From Phytophthora hibernalis (Eukaryota > Oomycota > Peronosporomycetes > Peronosporales > Peronosporaceae), in NCBI GenBank assembly GCA_012656075.1, contig JAAKBF010000015.1:1-64000 (forward strand): a stretch of 64,000 bases of DNA, given 5' to 3'. The notes beneath the pieces are model-generated. The model was not told where the DNA came from. It saw nothing but the letters and a program-made list of their open reading frames with translations, and ran no database searches. Positions 1 through 10,872 of this stretch are shown here, one piece after another. Numbering within the stretch: position 1 is the first letter of the stretch; each line of letters begins with the position of its first letter. The position numbers and the translations under genes were made by a program.

Positions 1-330
1 TTTCGGTAGACATACCCACTTCAGTTGTTCCTGTCGACCCAAGACAGTGTCTTCAATACCCAAGAAAACAATCTACCGCTTGAGCAACTACAGTCATAAG
101 CGCGAGGGCTAAAAATAAGTACATTTACTTCGAATACTTCAAGTATTAATACCATCTATTACCGGGGAAAACTAACTACAGGGATGAATACTTTGAAATT
201 TCCCTCGTATCGGATATCTTTTGTGGCCGTTAGCTATATTTTGATGCGCAAATTTTCGTTTACGGTTGTTTACCAACTCGTTCTTGTTGTAATCGCAGTT
301 TTCGTGAAACTTCGTATGCTCTGTAGTCAG
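1..330. other. AT-rich non-coding sequence
   Basis: No convincing gene or RNA was found. The stretch is AT-rich and leads into the inverted-repeat element that starts near 331. Confidence 0.5.
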
Positions 331-649
331 GGATTGATAGTCATTTGATTTTGGATGATTGAATATTCATATTCATTCGTTTCTGAATGAATATTGATAT
401 TTGAATGTATTAATACCCATACCGGTACGTTGTTTGGCTGTAAGTACTTGATGCCTGAAGCGTGCAGTTTGATTTTGATTTTGACTGTCACATTCATTGT
501 ATTCAAATGTATTAATATGACCTCCGCCCGTCGACCTCATTCGAGTTATTATATTAATATGGGCAAGCTACACCAAATATGAATATTAATATTCATTCGA
601 ATATTCGAAATTATTCGAACATATTAATATGTCATTTGACTATCAATCC
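331..649. repeat. AT-rich terminal-inverted-repeat element (MITE-like)
   Basis: The left end reads GGATTGATAGTCA and the right end is its exact reverse complement (TGACTATCAATCC). Inside both ends are AATATTCAT and TTAATATG blocks that can also pair. The element is about 320 bp and non-coding, which suits a MITE. I see no clear target-site duplication, so the superfamily is open. A short open frame inside it is low-complexity and not believed. Confidence 0.45.
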
Positions 650-789
650 ATCCTCACAACAATAAAAATCACCTTAGTTTTGGGTATAAGGTGAAGAACC
701 AGATTTGAAAATTACAAAGTGATGGCAACTCAGCGTATGGGTCCGTATCTCAAGAATTTGGCATCCTCAGAACAAAAATGTCAGCATCG

Positions 790-1161
790 TTCACCAGTCA
801 AACTCCTTCCAGCTTTTGACTCCTTTAATTCCAACACATCTGACTCGGCCAGTCTCGCTGAATTTCTTCCAGCCAAAAGGTTCCAAAAGCCCTTGGCCTG
901 TCACTTGGCCAAACGTAAATGTGGACAGCGATTGCTTTTCGACAACGAAGAAAATCTCTAGCTCCATGATGCTTGCGTATTTCTCCGAAGTGACTCAACC
1001 AACAGGTTAAAGTATTCGATCCGAAAATTGTGCTTTTCCGCTGTCGCTATTTGCACAAAACGAACGAGTCCTCCATCCTTGTCGATATAGACAACATCGT
1101 ATCCACCTTGATTGTATTTCTGCGGTTTCAGCCAGCATCTCGTCGGTAGAAATATATGCAA
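790..1161 (-). pseudogene. CRN (Crinkler) effector C-terminal fragment
   Basis: Minus-strand frames here encode a segment typical of the nuclease-like C-terminal part of oomycete Crinkler proteins. The pattern GGYDVVYIDKDGGLVRFVQ (about 1045-1105) is followed downstream by a strand rich in F, V and E ending in LSTFTFG (about 905-960). The reading frame changes at least once near 958. No N-terminal CRN signal or ATPase part precedes it on this strand, because the sequence beyond 1161 belongs to the upstream region of the plus-strand CRN gene. It is therefore a truncated copy lying head-to-head with the CRN gene at 1393. Family assignment is by recognition of these motifs only. Confidence 0.6.
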
Positions 1162-1264
1162 AGCACAATAGTACCTGTATTTATTATCTGCTCAACGAAC
1201 ACGGTCACTGACCAGGTCAGGGCTCTGGTTTTGGACAACGTGCATAGAAATTGTGTTTGCCTTT

Positions 1265-1392
1265 TTGCATTTGTGCATCTTGATTGAAAAATGCAGCTTG
1301 TCCGAGAAAAGGTGTAACAAAGACTCTTTAGTCTCGCCCGGAAATTCTCCTTCTCTTCTTCCTCATTCCAGAATCTGCCGCGTGGAGGAAAC
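1265..1392 (+). promoter_or_regulatory. CRN upstream module with oomycete-type initiator
   Basis: The 128 bp before the CRN start codon contain CCTCATTCCA at 1361-1370, which matches the oomycete initiator core TCATTCC. That would place the start of transcription about 25-30 nt before the ATG at 1393. Nearly the same stretch, including the initiator, occurs again at 10866-10980, where no CRN reading frame follows. Promoter function is inferred from position and motif. Confidence 0.6.
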
Positions 1393-3011
1393 ATGGTGGA
1401 AATCTCTTTGGAGTGTGCGATCGTAGGTCAGGCAGGAACGTTTGACGTGACATTCGACGATGGCAAGAAGGTTTCTGTGTTGAAGAATGCGATAAGGCGA
1501 AGAAGCCTGACACGATCAAAGGAGAAGCCGAAAATCTGCAGCTCTTCCTGGCGAAGACGTCGGACGGCGGGTGGCTGAATGGGGATGGTGCGGCAGCTGT
1601 GACGTTCGATAAGCTTGGACATCCGCAAGGCTTCGCGCTGATGACCCCCTGCTGCGGCTCAAGAACGCCAAGAACTTTGGAGATAATTTTCAACCGGGTG
1701 AGGACGAAGTGCACGTGCTGGTGGTGGTTCCAGAGGAGATTGGTCCACCGCCAACAAAGCGTAAAAGAACTCTTTGGCAGAAGACTGCGACGCTCGATTC
1801 CACTACGTCGGTACTGCCGCTTGGTGCTGAGTGCCGATTTTGGAAGCTGGACTCGACCGCAATTGCTGGTTTTGGTATTCACACGTCTGGAGACCGGCTG
1901 ATTTTGCATTGCCGAAAGAATGCTTGTGCATTGATCGAATTTCTGCGAGACGAAGTTGTAAACAAAGGTCAGAGTGGGAGTATTTTTGGTCCGCCTGGGT
2001 CTGGCAAGTCGACAACCGCTGCAGCATTTGCTCTGGCCCTTGCTCGAACTAGCGCATGGGTTGTCACGTGGATTCATATTGGATATAGAACGTTTGGAAC
2101 GTGTGTTCGTTTGGAAGGTAACGAAAAGAAGGCTCTGGAACTCAATGGCTGTCTAGACGACTTGGAATCCATTCTGAATGACGTTGAGACGACAAAGAAA
2201 CACATCGTATTTCTCGATGGAGTCACAGATAATAGTGGCGCCGAAGAAATAATGTGCAATGGATGGCTTAAGAGAGATCGAGACAATCGACGGTTTGTGG
2301 TAGTGTCACCGATGTCGTCCCGCGGGAAAACAAACATGGACGAGGAGGAGAACCTTCGTGTCGAGTATTTCTCTGTTCCGTCGTGGAAATGGGAAGAATA
2401 TGTCCAAGCTATCGAAAGTGACGAGATGTTTGAAACTGTTGAGCGTCAATTGGACGCGTCTAATGTAATCAAGTCCACTAAGTTTGCTTCCACCCAGGAT
2501 CGGCGCCAGTCACTCGTACAAGCAAAATACTACTTCGCTGGCGAAAATGCTCGGTTAATGTTTGGGTATCCAACTGCGAAAGTAGTGTCAGAACTAAATA
2601 TGGCTGTCAGGGCATGTCCCGGGATTGCGATCAATCGTCTATATTGCCGATTTGGTGACAAGAAAGGGATAATCAGCCGCTACGCTGCTTCCGCTCTTGC
2701 GATGGTTGCTAGTCCTCCTTTTATTCGAGATTTTGCAGCCAATCTAAGGGATACTGCAATGAATAAATGGATGCTGGAGATGTATTTTCTCGCTCGCATT
2801 CGGTATGGTGGGGTAACTGTCTATGAAGACACGCAAGATTGAGTGGCGATCGAGCGACATCAAGATTGTCGATTCGGATAATTTACCACTTGCTCGACAA
2901 AAGTCTGTTATATTAGACCTGACAACTCGATTTTATCCTAATTACGACTTTACTCCGACGCGGAAATGCAGGCTTAAAAGGCATGTGCTAAACGCTAAAA
3001 CTCAATTTTGA
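1393..3011 (+). pseudogene. CRN (Crinkler) family effector, P-loop NTPase type, frameshifted
   Basis: Crinklers are secreted oomycete proteins that act in the host nucleus. The ATG at 1393 starts the ubiquitin-like CRN N-terminus (CAIVGQAGTFDV). The frame changes near 1483 and again near 1647, at short A and G runs that look one base short. The third frame, from about 1650 to 2842, carries the HVLVVVPEE motif that closes the CRN header, then a P-loop GPPGSGKST (about 1990-2016) and an acidic Walker-B-like HIVFLDG (about 2200-2220). A further shift near 2835 opens a C-terminal tail to 3011. The layout suits the CRN class with an NTPase followed by a nuclease-like end, but the tail is short. 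It is broken as assembled. If the shifts are sequencing errors the gene could be intact. Confidence 0.75.
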
Positions 3012-3202
3012 AGTACAACCGTCTTGTTTACAGCCTGGAAACGCAGAAATGCTGTTCTGGGAGTGCAAAAGCGAGATCGTTGGGTGCATCTCAGCCTTTT
3101 GCACGTGGAGCAAATCGAATCTGATTTGTACAAAGTCTATTTTAGAGGTCTAAAATAGACGGCAAAATAAATGCAAAGGACAATACATGTAGTACGTATT
3201 AT

Positions 3203-4009
3203 CTAGAATTGTAAAATAGTAAAATACTTAAATAGCGTTAAAGACATTTCTAGTCCTAAAAACGTTAAATACGCGTTAAATATTTCCGGACGATCGGTTA
3301 CTTCTGTAATTATGAGCTTCTTCAATGAGAACTGCTCGGACCAGACCTCCTCAAGCGGTCACTTCAAGCAAGACAAGAGGACTCTTCTAAGAGGAGGCCA
3401 TGGCGCAAGCTGCACACGCAACACGTTTACCGTGCAGCGTTGTCCGCAGGTACACAAAGAAAGAGATCGGCCGCCCGCAGCCAATTATACGTTCTTGTGC
3501 GGACCGACGCAAAGGACTGCTCTTCAAGGTCAAGAACATAGTGCCTAGCTGCAGGCTAGCTAGGCCTGCGGCTAGGCACTATGGTTCTTGACCTTGAAGA
3601 GGTCGTAGCCTTCATCTGCCCGCTTTCTGCGTATGAAGCCTTCGCTTCCTCATCTGTCCGCTTTCTGCGTATGAAGCCTTCGCTTCCTCGCGCATCTTGA
3701 TTAGCATTAAGGTCCGACTGAAACGCATTCGCCTTTAACTTGAACTGCACCGTGACCTGCGGCTAGGCACTATGGTTCTTGACCTTGAAGAGCAGTCCTT
3801 TGCGTTGGTCTGCACAAGAACGTATAATTGGCTGCGGGCGGCCGATCTCTTTCTTTGTGTAGCATCGTAAATTCGCAAAAGCCCGACTTTATTGATTGCA
3901 CCATTTCAGCATTTGCCCGAATATTTAACGGTATTTAACAGCTAGAAATCTGCATTTAACTGTGAGAAACGCTATTTTTATATTTAAACCAGGTATTTTA
4001 CAACTCTAG
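3203..4009. mobile_element. 807-bp foldback TIR element with TATTAT target duplication
   Basis: The ends are inverted: CTAGAATTGTAAAATA on the left and TATTTTACAACTCTAG on the right. The identical hexamer TATTAT flanks the element at 3197-3202 and 4010-4015, as expected for a target-site duplication. Within it, about 100 bp at 3455-3552 recur inverted at 3765-3862, and a shorter inverted copy lies at 3560-3600, so much of the element can fold back. No transposase domain is visible in the small frames inside, so it looks non-autonomous. A 6-bp duplication does not settle the superfamily. Confidence 0.75.
3612..3687. repeat. Tandem duplication, 38-bp unit x2
   Basis: Two adjacent 38-bp copies beginning TCATCTG differ by one base (C/T). 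They sit in the loop between the arms of the foldback element. Confidence 0.85.
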
Positions 4010-4237
4010 TATTATCATCACCGGGGTCCGGACCGGGACCGCTGATGGGCTGTTACATAGGAGCGAATAAGCCCAGTTATCAACTGTGTAGGTGGGCAAA
4101 ATAACAGGTTATCAACCCCACTGGTCTTTGGCATTGTGATAGGCAAAAATAGGTGCGACGCGGGGTGGTGGAGGGTCGGGCCTTCTTTCTGACAGTGCAA
4201 GACGCGCGCAGAAAGCAAGAAACACAGAAACGAGGAC

Positions 4238-6537
4238 ATGGCCATGTCAGATGAAGCGAGAATGGACGTGGAGATGCAAGAGTCCAAACAAGGGACATAT
4301 GCCAAAGCGAAGGACCTGAGGCCCAAGAACACAAAGGTCCTACGACAAGCGTCAGCAGGCGTTTATCGAGTGGTGCACCGGCAAGGGTAACTCCTTTAAT
4401 GACTTGACTCTTTTCACTGTGACGGGAGAAAAAATTCATCTCTTTTAGAGGAATGTGTCATCGGTAGACCAAAGAGGCAGAAGAACTCGAAACATCAAAC
4501 GGGAAGGCTAGAGAAGATTGGTCGCTCATTTGTCAACTTGTATGTTGCAGCCATGGTTGATCTGTGGAAACAACAAGCTGAATCAAGAGTCAACAGTTAT
4601 CCTTCACCGCGTGATAATGTTGTGAAGTCGTTGATCAAAATTACGCAGTTCGAGGAGGACGAGCGCAAGCAAAATAACTATGCGGACAGGGATGCAGGTA
4701 CTCTACGAAACGGTTATACAACTACAGAACAGATTCAGCAGATTGCTAGGTACTTTTGGGGAATACCGCGTGAGGCGGGCACAAACTTGCGGAATCTATT
4801 GGCATTTCGTGTAAGCCATTACGCCCTAATGAGAGGGAGTCAGCGCAGATGTTGGAATTGGCCGATTTGCATTCTATTACGCTGGAGAATGAAGGCTACA
4901 GCCCTTGCCGGGCATAGTTATGGTAATGCGCCAAGGAAAAACAAACCCAGTGGGTCGTATGGAGGTTGGTGCTTGCACGCGGCACAAAAATGTGGAGATT
5001 TGCCCTCACGGACTGCTGGCGTTGTATTTTTGGCGTTGGCACGTGGATGGAGAAGCATTTTCAGATTTCACATCCTCAGAACGATGGTACCCGTTAACCC
5101 TATTGCGGTTGGGACCCTAAAACCCTGCAATATGCTTGGTTTTACATATATTAACGAATCATAATGACATGATTTTTTTGACCAATCATACAATTTGCGG
5201 TAAACCATGCAGTTTGCTTGGTTTAACAAAAACAATTGCAATAAATATTGTAAAACCACGCAAAATGATAAATTAATGCTGCGGAGGGCGGGCTAAAACC
5301 AAGCATTTATGCATGTTTAACGTTTTACTATAGAAATTAGGTTTGCAAATTTTAAGTATAATATTGGCCGCAATAGGGTTAAAACTCCTCAAATCAGGAA
5401 AAGATCCCAAGAAGATGATGTTATACAAACTGCACAGAGACACATGTTGGAATTCACAGCAAGGCGAAAACACATGTTGGACGAGGATCTGGGTCGCGAA
5501 TGGCGGACCTTGGTGGTGCTAGTGAATCTCAAATAAGGCGTTTAGGCCGCTGGAGCACCCAATCTATGGATAAGTGCTATCTAACCTCTCTACCCCGCGA
5601 AGGTACGCGTACACTTGCTGGATTTGAGCCTTCTCGAGGTAGTTGTTTTGTTGCACGCGCATCTGTGGACCCCCTACTTCTCTACAACGCAAGATTTTCC
5701 CCCAGGTTGAGACGTGGCAGCAGGGTCTTAATGAAGGTAACGCCGAGAAGTCAATTGCAGCAGGGCATTTCTAGAACTCCTGCAATATCTTCGCAAAGTT
5801 CTTCTTCAGGATGCAGTCTTCTTACAAGAGTTAATGCCGCATCATCCAGTGTGGAAGCACAATATTTTTGCCTCAAACGCATTTCTGCAATTCAAACAGC
5901 AATCAAGAGAGTCAGTAACAACAATGGAGGACACTGCTGATCAGAGGCTGCAAAAAGCAATGCCTATCTTGAAAGCAAAGCTGGATGGTGTACACCAAGA
6001 TCTGAAGGCATCTGTTGATCAAGTAAGCTCAAAGCTGGGAAGTGTGGAAGGAAACATCGCCAAAATATTGCGCACTCTTCAGCCGCTTCGACGGGATACT
6101 GCCATACTTCAGATTAAGCTGGTTACAAACACAGAAAACAGCATCGCCACCATTTGTAGGAGCAGCGCATCTGCTGCACCTGAGATTGGTGGTAGCCAGA
6201 CAACAGTGCCTCGTTGCAAAATGCGCAGGGGACTGGAATCGGTCAAAGAGCTCTGGGATGAATGGAGTGTAGGCGTAGATGGAGGTACTGCTGTGCGTGA
6301 GCTGGAATAACGTCATGGTACAAAGTGGTGTGATGCTGATGAGAGACGATTTTTAATCATCGCCGAGCTGTTCTCAATTTCATTCAGCAACTTTCTCGTG
6401 ATGCACAGAAGAAGACCGGTGTTGTCGATTCTGTGGCGACACTGTTGGCCGTACAGTGTGTTGATGAAATCCGTCGAGCGCGTAAGAAAACCCTTAATTG
6501 GATCTCAAACAGCACTACTCTAATTACGATGAAGTGA
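4238..6537 (+). pseudogene. Crypton transposon recombinase (tyrosine recombinase + GCR1_C-like domain), decayed
   Basis: Cryptons move by a tyrosine recombinase. From the ATG at 4238 the frames give a charged N-terminus and then RQQAFIEWC and VTGEKIHLF (about 4350-4440). Next comes an SAM-like region with SYPSPRDNVVKSL (4590-4630) and the first catalytic Arg in HYALMRG (about 4818). After the MITE at 5098-5378 the catalytic end follows: SESQIRRLGRWSTQSMDKCY (5524-5580), where the last Tyr is the likely nucleophile. A coiled coil (5930-6100) precedes a GCR1_C-like DNA-binding domain (KMRRGLESVKELWDEW, 6220-6268), with a stop at 6308 and a tail to 6537. Several frameshifts plus the insertion make it non-functional as read. 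Strength comes from the order of domains. Confidence 0.8.
5098..5378. mobile_element. piggyBac-like MITE inserted at TTAA
   Basis: The element starts CCCTATTGCGG and ends CCGCAATAGGG, a perfect 11-bp inverted repeat. It is flanked by TTAA on both sides (5094-5097, 5379-5382). TTAA duplication plus ends beginning CCC is the hallmark of piggyBac. The 281 bp are AT-rich and non-coding. Taking it out with one TTAA puts the Crypton frame back together as WYPLKLLKSGK, which shows a precise insertion. Confidence 0.85.
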
Positions 6538-6600
6538 AAGCATCATGGTTGCTCGAGTTGAGCTAATCCAAGTAACTTTTTAGTTGCGATCCCATCAAAC

Positions 6601-6924
6601 GGGCAGATGTTCAACGGCGTGAACGGGTCGAAACGCCTGGATAGTGTGGCGCACGTCTACAGGGTGGACGAACTGCCCGGCCTGTGCTTTCTGTACAGAT
6701 ACAACTTCACTCATCGAGATATGAGCTTCGGAAACATCCTGCAGCGCGAAGGGCGCGCCGTTATCGCGTACTTGGGTATGTGGATGCAGTATAAGTCGTC
6801 GTTCTCTCCGTTGGGCAACCCAACGAGCGGAAGAAGCTTCAACAAGAGCGCAAGTGGCGGTGGGCAGGAACTAATACACGGAGCGGTCTGGATGAGGACG
6901 CTGTGGGATGACAGCGGCAGATAG
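6601..6924 (+). pseudogene. Protein-kinase-like fragment
   Basis: The frame contains HRDMSFGNIL (about 6711-6740), matching the kinase catalytic-loop pattern HRD..xxN. It is followed by AVIAYLGM where a DFG/DLG-type magnesium motif would be expected, with Tyr in place of the usual Asp. There is no ATP-binding lobe upstream, where the Crypton ends at 6537. The style resembles kinase domains of fungal FunK1 type or of kinase-bearing CRN proteins, but I cannot choose. Too short to be active. Confidence 0.5.
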
Positions 6925-7237
6925 CAGAGGACACAGTGGATCAGCTGATGATGCAGGGGTGGTGACGTTGACTAGGGGAATAGCGTAGCACAGTGTTATC
7001 TCTGTACGACTTGTTTACATAAAGTTCATTTGGAATTTGGAATCATTCACCGCAGTAAGCCAGTGCGGTAACTACCGCAGTATGACAGTGCAGTACCGCA
7101 GTATGACAGTGAGGTAACTACCGCAGTATAGCATTCCGGTAGCGTTTTGCATCTGTAGGCCAGTTTACACAACAAAAAATGGATTAACCATGTTTCAATT
7201 TTGCTGCATTAGTTTCGCCTTGTGTTTCACACTTTCC
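6925..7237. other. Non-coding, with short tandem repeat
   Basis: Nothing gene-like was seen. At 7073-7130 ACCGCAGTATGACAGT is repeated imperfectly about three times. Confidence 0.5.
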
Positions 7238-8744
7238 TCACTTTGGCATGAGTTCTCTATAAAGGTGAGAGCGGTACGCAGACGCTTTGGTGGCGTTAAA
7301 ACCGCCAGACGTCCACTCCGCGATATTCGCCTCTATTGTCCCAGGCATATCCGTAGCTATGTGCTTCGAAATAGCGTTCACGTAATGAAGAACGTTAAGC
7401 CCACAACCCGCGCAGTTTTTGCTGTGGTTTGTGTTGTAGACAAATGTTCTGCATTCGAACGCAGCCGCAGGTTCCGATCTTTTATCGTGAACTTTTGCCA
7501 AGACCCAGTTCAGTACGTCAAACGCATAGGCTGAACTGTGAGCCTTTTCATCGAATTGACATAATAAACTGTCGTGGGCGCGGGCTGCAGGAAATTTTCG
7601 ATTATCAGGAAGCTCCAGTTTTTGCAACCCGAGACCGGTAGGAGTAGGTAGCAGTATGACCATTCAACCAACGCGCTCAGCTCATCACACATGCACTGTT
7701 GCATGCGAGGTTTCAGAGGTGTAAATCTAGCGGCCTCCATCGAAGTGTACAATTCAGATGTACACGCGCGAACTACTCCATTTTTTAATCATGTCGCGAG
7801 AAATAAAGAAATCCAACGCTGTCTGTGTCAACGAAGCATCAACCTGCAAACTATTCATACCGCTAGGCATCACGTATATGGGTATATCGTTCTCAACATC
7901 CGTCCAAACGAACACGGTATCATGCTTTGGTAGACGCTTCCTGAAAAACTGATGCGGAATTTCTCTATCCGATTTACCCGAATCGAGAACCTTGAAATCG
8001 CTATCACCAGAACTGCTGGGGTCATTACTCTCCTGTTCTTCACTGCTCGAAACTTCAGCATCACCGTCATCAATAATCGCGTCACTATTCCTCGCTGCAT
8101 TTACTTCGTTTACGTTTGGGCCCTGCACCATTATCAAGCCATTTTTGTCTTCAGTGTCTGCTTCTAGAGTCGGAGCAGGACAATCATGAGTGGCGGGAAA
8201 CACGAATCCGTTTGCGTCGGTGACTCAGTGGATCTTGTTCATGGACTTGAGTTGATGTCCTAACCGACTCGGCATCTGCATCTGTGACGGCATGTGCAGC
8301 TCCCACCACTGATGTTATCTCCGATCGACACTGTGCAGCTGATTTCGCCAGGGTGACTAAGGGCGTTGTAGTACTTGCATGTGAACCTTCAACTTCCTGT
8401 GATGGATCCTCTGGTCTCGTTTCTCTCATCCAATACAAGTGCTTCAAGCGTTTTGCTGTCACGGCCGTATAGTGTTATCTGCGGCTATACATGTCTGCAA
8501 AGATAGGGCCAACTTCCAAAACATCTCGTACGTACTTGTCCAGAGATGCGTTGGCGTCGTTAACGCGGGCCTGCGTCTGGTGCAGCGCCTCAACGGCTTC
8601 ATCGTCAGAGTGCATGAACATTTGTGTCGCCGAGCCTTTTAGATAGATCACTGCATCCGATATCACGCGCAAACCCGAAGCTCTAATATATGCTGGTACG
8701 CCCGAAGAAGAACTCGCCACGTCAACCAAGAACACGACGTACAC
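7238..8744 (-). pseudogene. Ulp1-like (C48) cysteine protease gene remnant, probably transposon-borne
   Basis: Read from 8744 down to 7238, the minus strand gives a series of frames: an Ala/Asp-rich N-terminal stretch (8475-8744), a linker (8184-8462), an acidic Ser/Glu/Asp-rich stretch (7754-8203), and a C-terminal part (7238-7663). The last contains HDSLLCQF and, about 45 residues later, NCAGCGLNVLHYV. The order Asp-Ser-Leu followed by an N-C-x-x-C-G-hydrophobic-H-Y block is what the C-terminal half of SUMO-protease-like C48 peptidases looks like. The His-containing strand is not clear. Such proteases are often carried by MULE or CACTA transposons, but no transposase is seen beside it. Function is inferred from weak motifs. 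Confidence 0.4.
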
Positions 8745-9162
8745 CTGGATAGCTTGGCCAGGGTACGCTCACATATCAATCTCACTACAAGATCCCGCCA
8801 AGAGGACGCGGCAAGCAACGGAAAGGGCTACAACAGCACAAGAAAAGGATACACCCCACGCGATCGGCTTGAACCAAGACTCGATCGCAGCACACCGACG
8901 ACCGCGTGAAGAATACCCGCGTGGCCGTCACCCACCCAGACCCCGGAAGGAGCAACCAAGCTCCAACCTCCGCCTTGGTCACCACTGAACGTCTTCGCGA
9001 ACACCGGAAGAGCGTAACCCGCCCAGCCGTCGGGTACACAAGGTGACTACAAGGTTTCGATCGCGCCAGATCAACGGAGTACCCTCCGACAGTCGGCAGT
9101 CCGATCGTACCGTGCGCAAGCTTCGACCGCGTCAGCAATTTTCGTGAAGCAGCTTCGCCACA
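8745..9162. other. Upstream region of the acidic ORF
   Basis: GC-rich with short CGACCGCG/ACACCGG repeats. No gene was recognised. It may be the untranslated leader of the gene at 9163. Confidence 0.4.
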
Positions 9163-9741
9163 ATGGTGCGCGTGCCCGGATCTTCTGGTGATTCACAGGG
9201 ATTTCACTGTGAGTCCACCGAAGAAGATGTCAAGCTCAAGACGGAACCAGGGAATGAGTCGTCGACGGAAGATGGATCGCAGCCGACGGCATTGAAGACG
9301 CCAGGATCAACTGATCGCCAGAGTGCTGGGAGGAGCTCTGACGATGCGAAGGAGGAAGATTCAGTGATGGACCTAGAAGAAAGCCTCAACCCCCTCCCTT
9401 CGGGGACTCCCGCGGATCACGATGCGAATCGCGATCCACCGGATGAAGATCCGACGGTGAAAACCGAAGGACCTTCAACCACCAAAACGCCTCCAGTCTC
9501 ACGCTCGACATCGAAGAAGAAGAAGTCGAAGGACTCGCGTAAGACACTGAAGGCACCAGAGTCCGAAGCCGAAGAGCAAGACAACTCCCAGGTTTGGACG
9601 GACGATCTGCTGAAGTCCGCGTTCCACTACAAGAGCCTGTACAGACTCATGCACGAGAACCCGGTAATGAAGATCATGAAGCTGTGGAGAAGCGGGATCG
9701 TTATTCTTCAAGGGAGACGTAATGCAGACTGGGCGCGTTGA
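9163..9741 (+). CDS. Hypothetical acidic, low-complexity protein (192 aa)
   Basis: I do not recognise this protein. The ATG at 9163 opens 192 codons. Residues 1-135 are Ser/Thr/Glu/Asp/Pro-rich and probably disordered, and a Lys cluster (KKKKSKDSRK, near residue 120) resembles a nuclear signal. The last 45 residues (from QVWTDDLLKSAFHYKSLYRLM) look folded and helical. Disordered acidic starts of this kind are common in oomycete retroelement Gag proteins, so a truncated Gag is one option. No pol-like sequence follows. Confidence 0.4.
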   Translation: MVRVPGSSGDSQGFHCESTEEDVKLKTEPGNESSTEDGSQPTALKTPGSTDRQSAGRSSDDAKEEDSVMDLEESLNPLPSGTPADHDANRDPPDEDPTVKTEGPSTTKTPPVSRSTSKKKKSKDSRKTLKAPESEAEEQDNSQVWTDDLLKSAFHYKSLYRLMHENPVMKIMKLWRSGIVILQGRRNADWAR

Positions 9742-10375
9742 CGTGTGACTGAATGGCTATGACGAAGGACGAAGAAGGAATACGGGAGAGGCACGTGGCG
9801 TCCCACGGCACGTCTCAAGGGTGTCGCAAGTCGCAATAATTACGACGTGCGTAATCATTCCGCCGGCCGCAATCATTCCGCCGGCGCAATCATTCTGATT
9901 ATTCTGATTATCGCACTTTTTCCGACATATGATGGTGCGTGCGACGCGGTGAACCCTTCACCGCTACCGTGAGCCCACTCGACGTAGGACTTTGGCAGTG
10001 ACCGCGGGGTCTCGTCCGGGTTAGTGTCGCCGCACTCCATCGTGAAGTCGGAGGAGGTCACCTTGCCCAAAGACAAAATCATCTCCTTGAGTGACGTGTA
10101 CTTAGGGTCACCTCCATTCCCCTTAGGTGCCAGTTACTTCGATGAATGCGACCTCTCATCCTCAGTATAATTTTAGCGAGCAAACACACGGAAACTGAAA
10201 AGAATTAAGTTGTAAACATACTATGCTCTCCTCTCAGAATGCGTTTTGAGATAATATGCATTATCGCCGAACACGGCCTGGGGCCACCAGACGTTTTCAT
10301 GATTTGCATTTTGACCCATGGGAGCGTTCCGCGACTTCCAAATCGATCCTCTCCCTCACACTCAAGCCCCCAGCT
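9742..10375. other. Non-coding with short direct repeats
   Basis: CGCAATCATTCCGCCGG-type units repeat at about 9855-9895, followed by TCTGATTAT twice. No gene was recognised. Confidence 0.45.
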
Positions 10376-10872
10376 TCATATCCTCTTCTCGCTCAGCGGC
10401 AAAGCAGTACCGCAGGCAGTGACGCTCGAACCTCCACACGAGGCGGCGTGTAATGACGCTTTTCTGGTCTCAACAGCCTCTTTCATAATGGCGAGCCGAT
10501 TCTCCTTGTATGTGTCGTAGTCGCCGCGCACCATCATCTTCTCCTTGCGGTCCGCGACGTGCTTCTTCATGCGCGTCTTGAGCGAGACCATTATCCCTCG
10601 ATCGGGTTAAGCATCGGGCTGTATGGCCCGAGCCGTAGGATTTCAAGTCGATGCAAATTGACAACGCCATCCTCGGCAAGCAAGTGGCAGGCTACACCGC
10701 TGTGGGCTGCGATGGCATATTGCACAATGAATGGGCTTAGATTCGATCGAGCTTCTAGCAAATTCGAGAACAGTGCAACCTGACCGGGACGCATCCCGGT
10801 GCTGATTTGCACATCGCGGAGCGAGTACATAAATGACCTGGTCATGCACAGACTAAATTGGACTATTTCCAT
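10376..10872 (-). pseudogene. DDE transposase C-terminal fragment (IS630/Tc1-mariner-like)
   Basis: The minus strand encodes RLGPYSPMLNPIEG (about 10595-10640), matching the SPxLNPIE block around the last catalytic Glu of IS630/Tc1-type DDE transposases. A basic helical tail follows (VSLKTRMKKHVADRKEKMM, about 10535-10591) after a frame change near 10591. Upstream residues (CMTRSFMYSLRDVQISTG...SNLLEARSNLSPFIVQYA) suit the preceding core, although the second Asp is not obvious. The N-terminal part is missing. It is a different family from the transposase at 13455-14697. Confidence 0.6.

Noticed and set aside
1328..2077. 249-codon minus-strand frame opposite the CRN gene
   Set aside because: The plus strand carries the CRN header and P-loop; the minus frame is a shadow.
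3312..3591. Small plus-strand frames inside the foldback element
   Set aside because: They lie in the inverted-repeat arm, have no motif and are probably non-coding.
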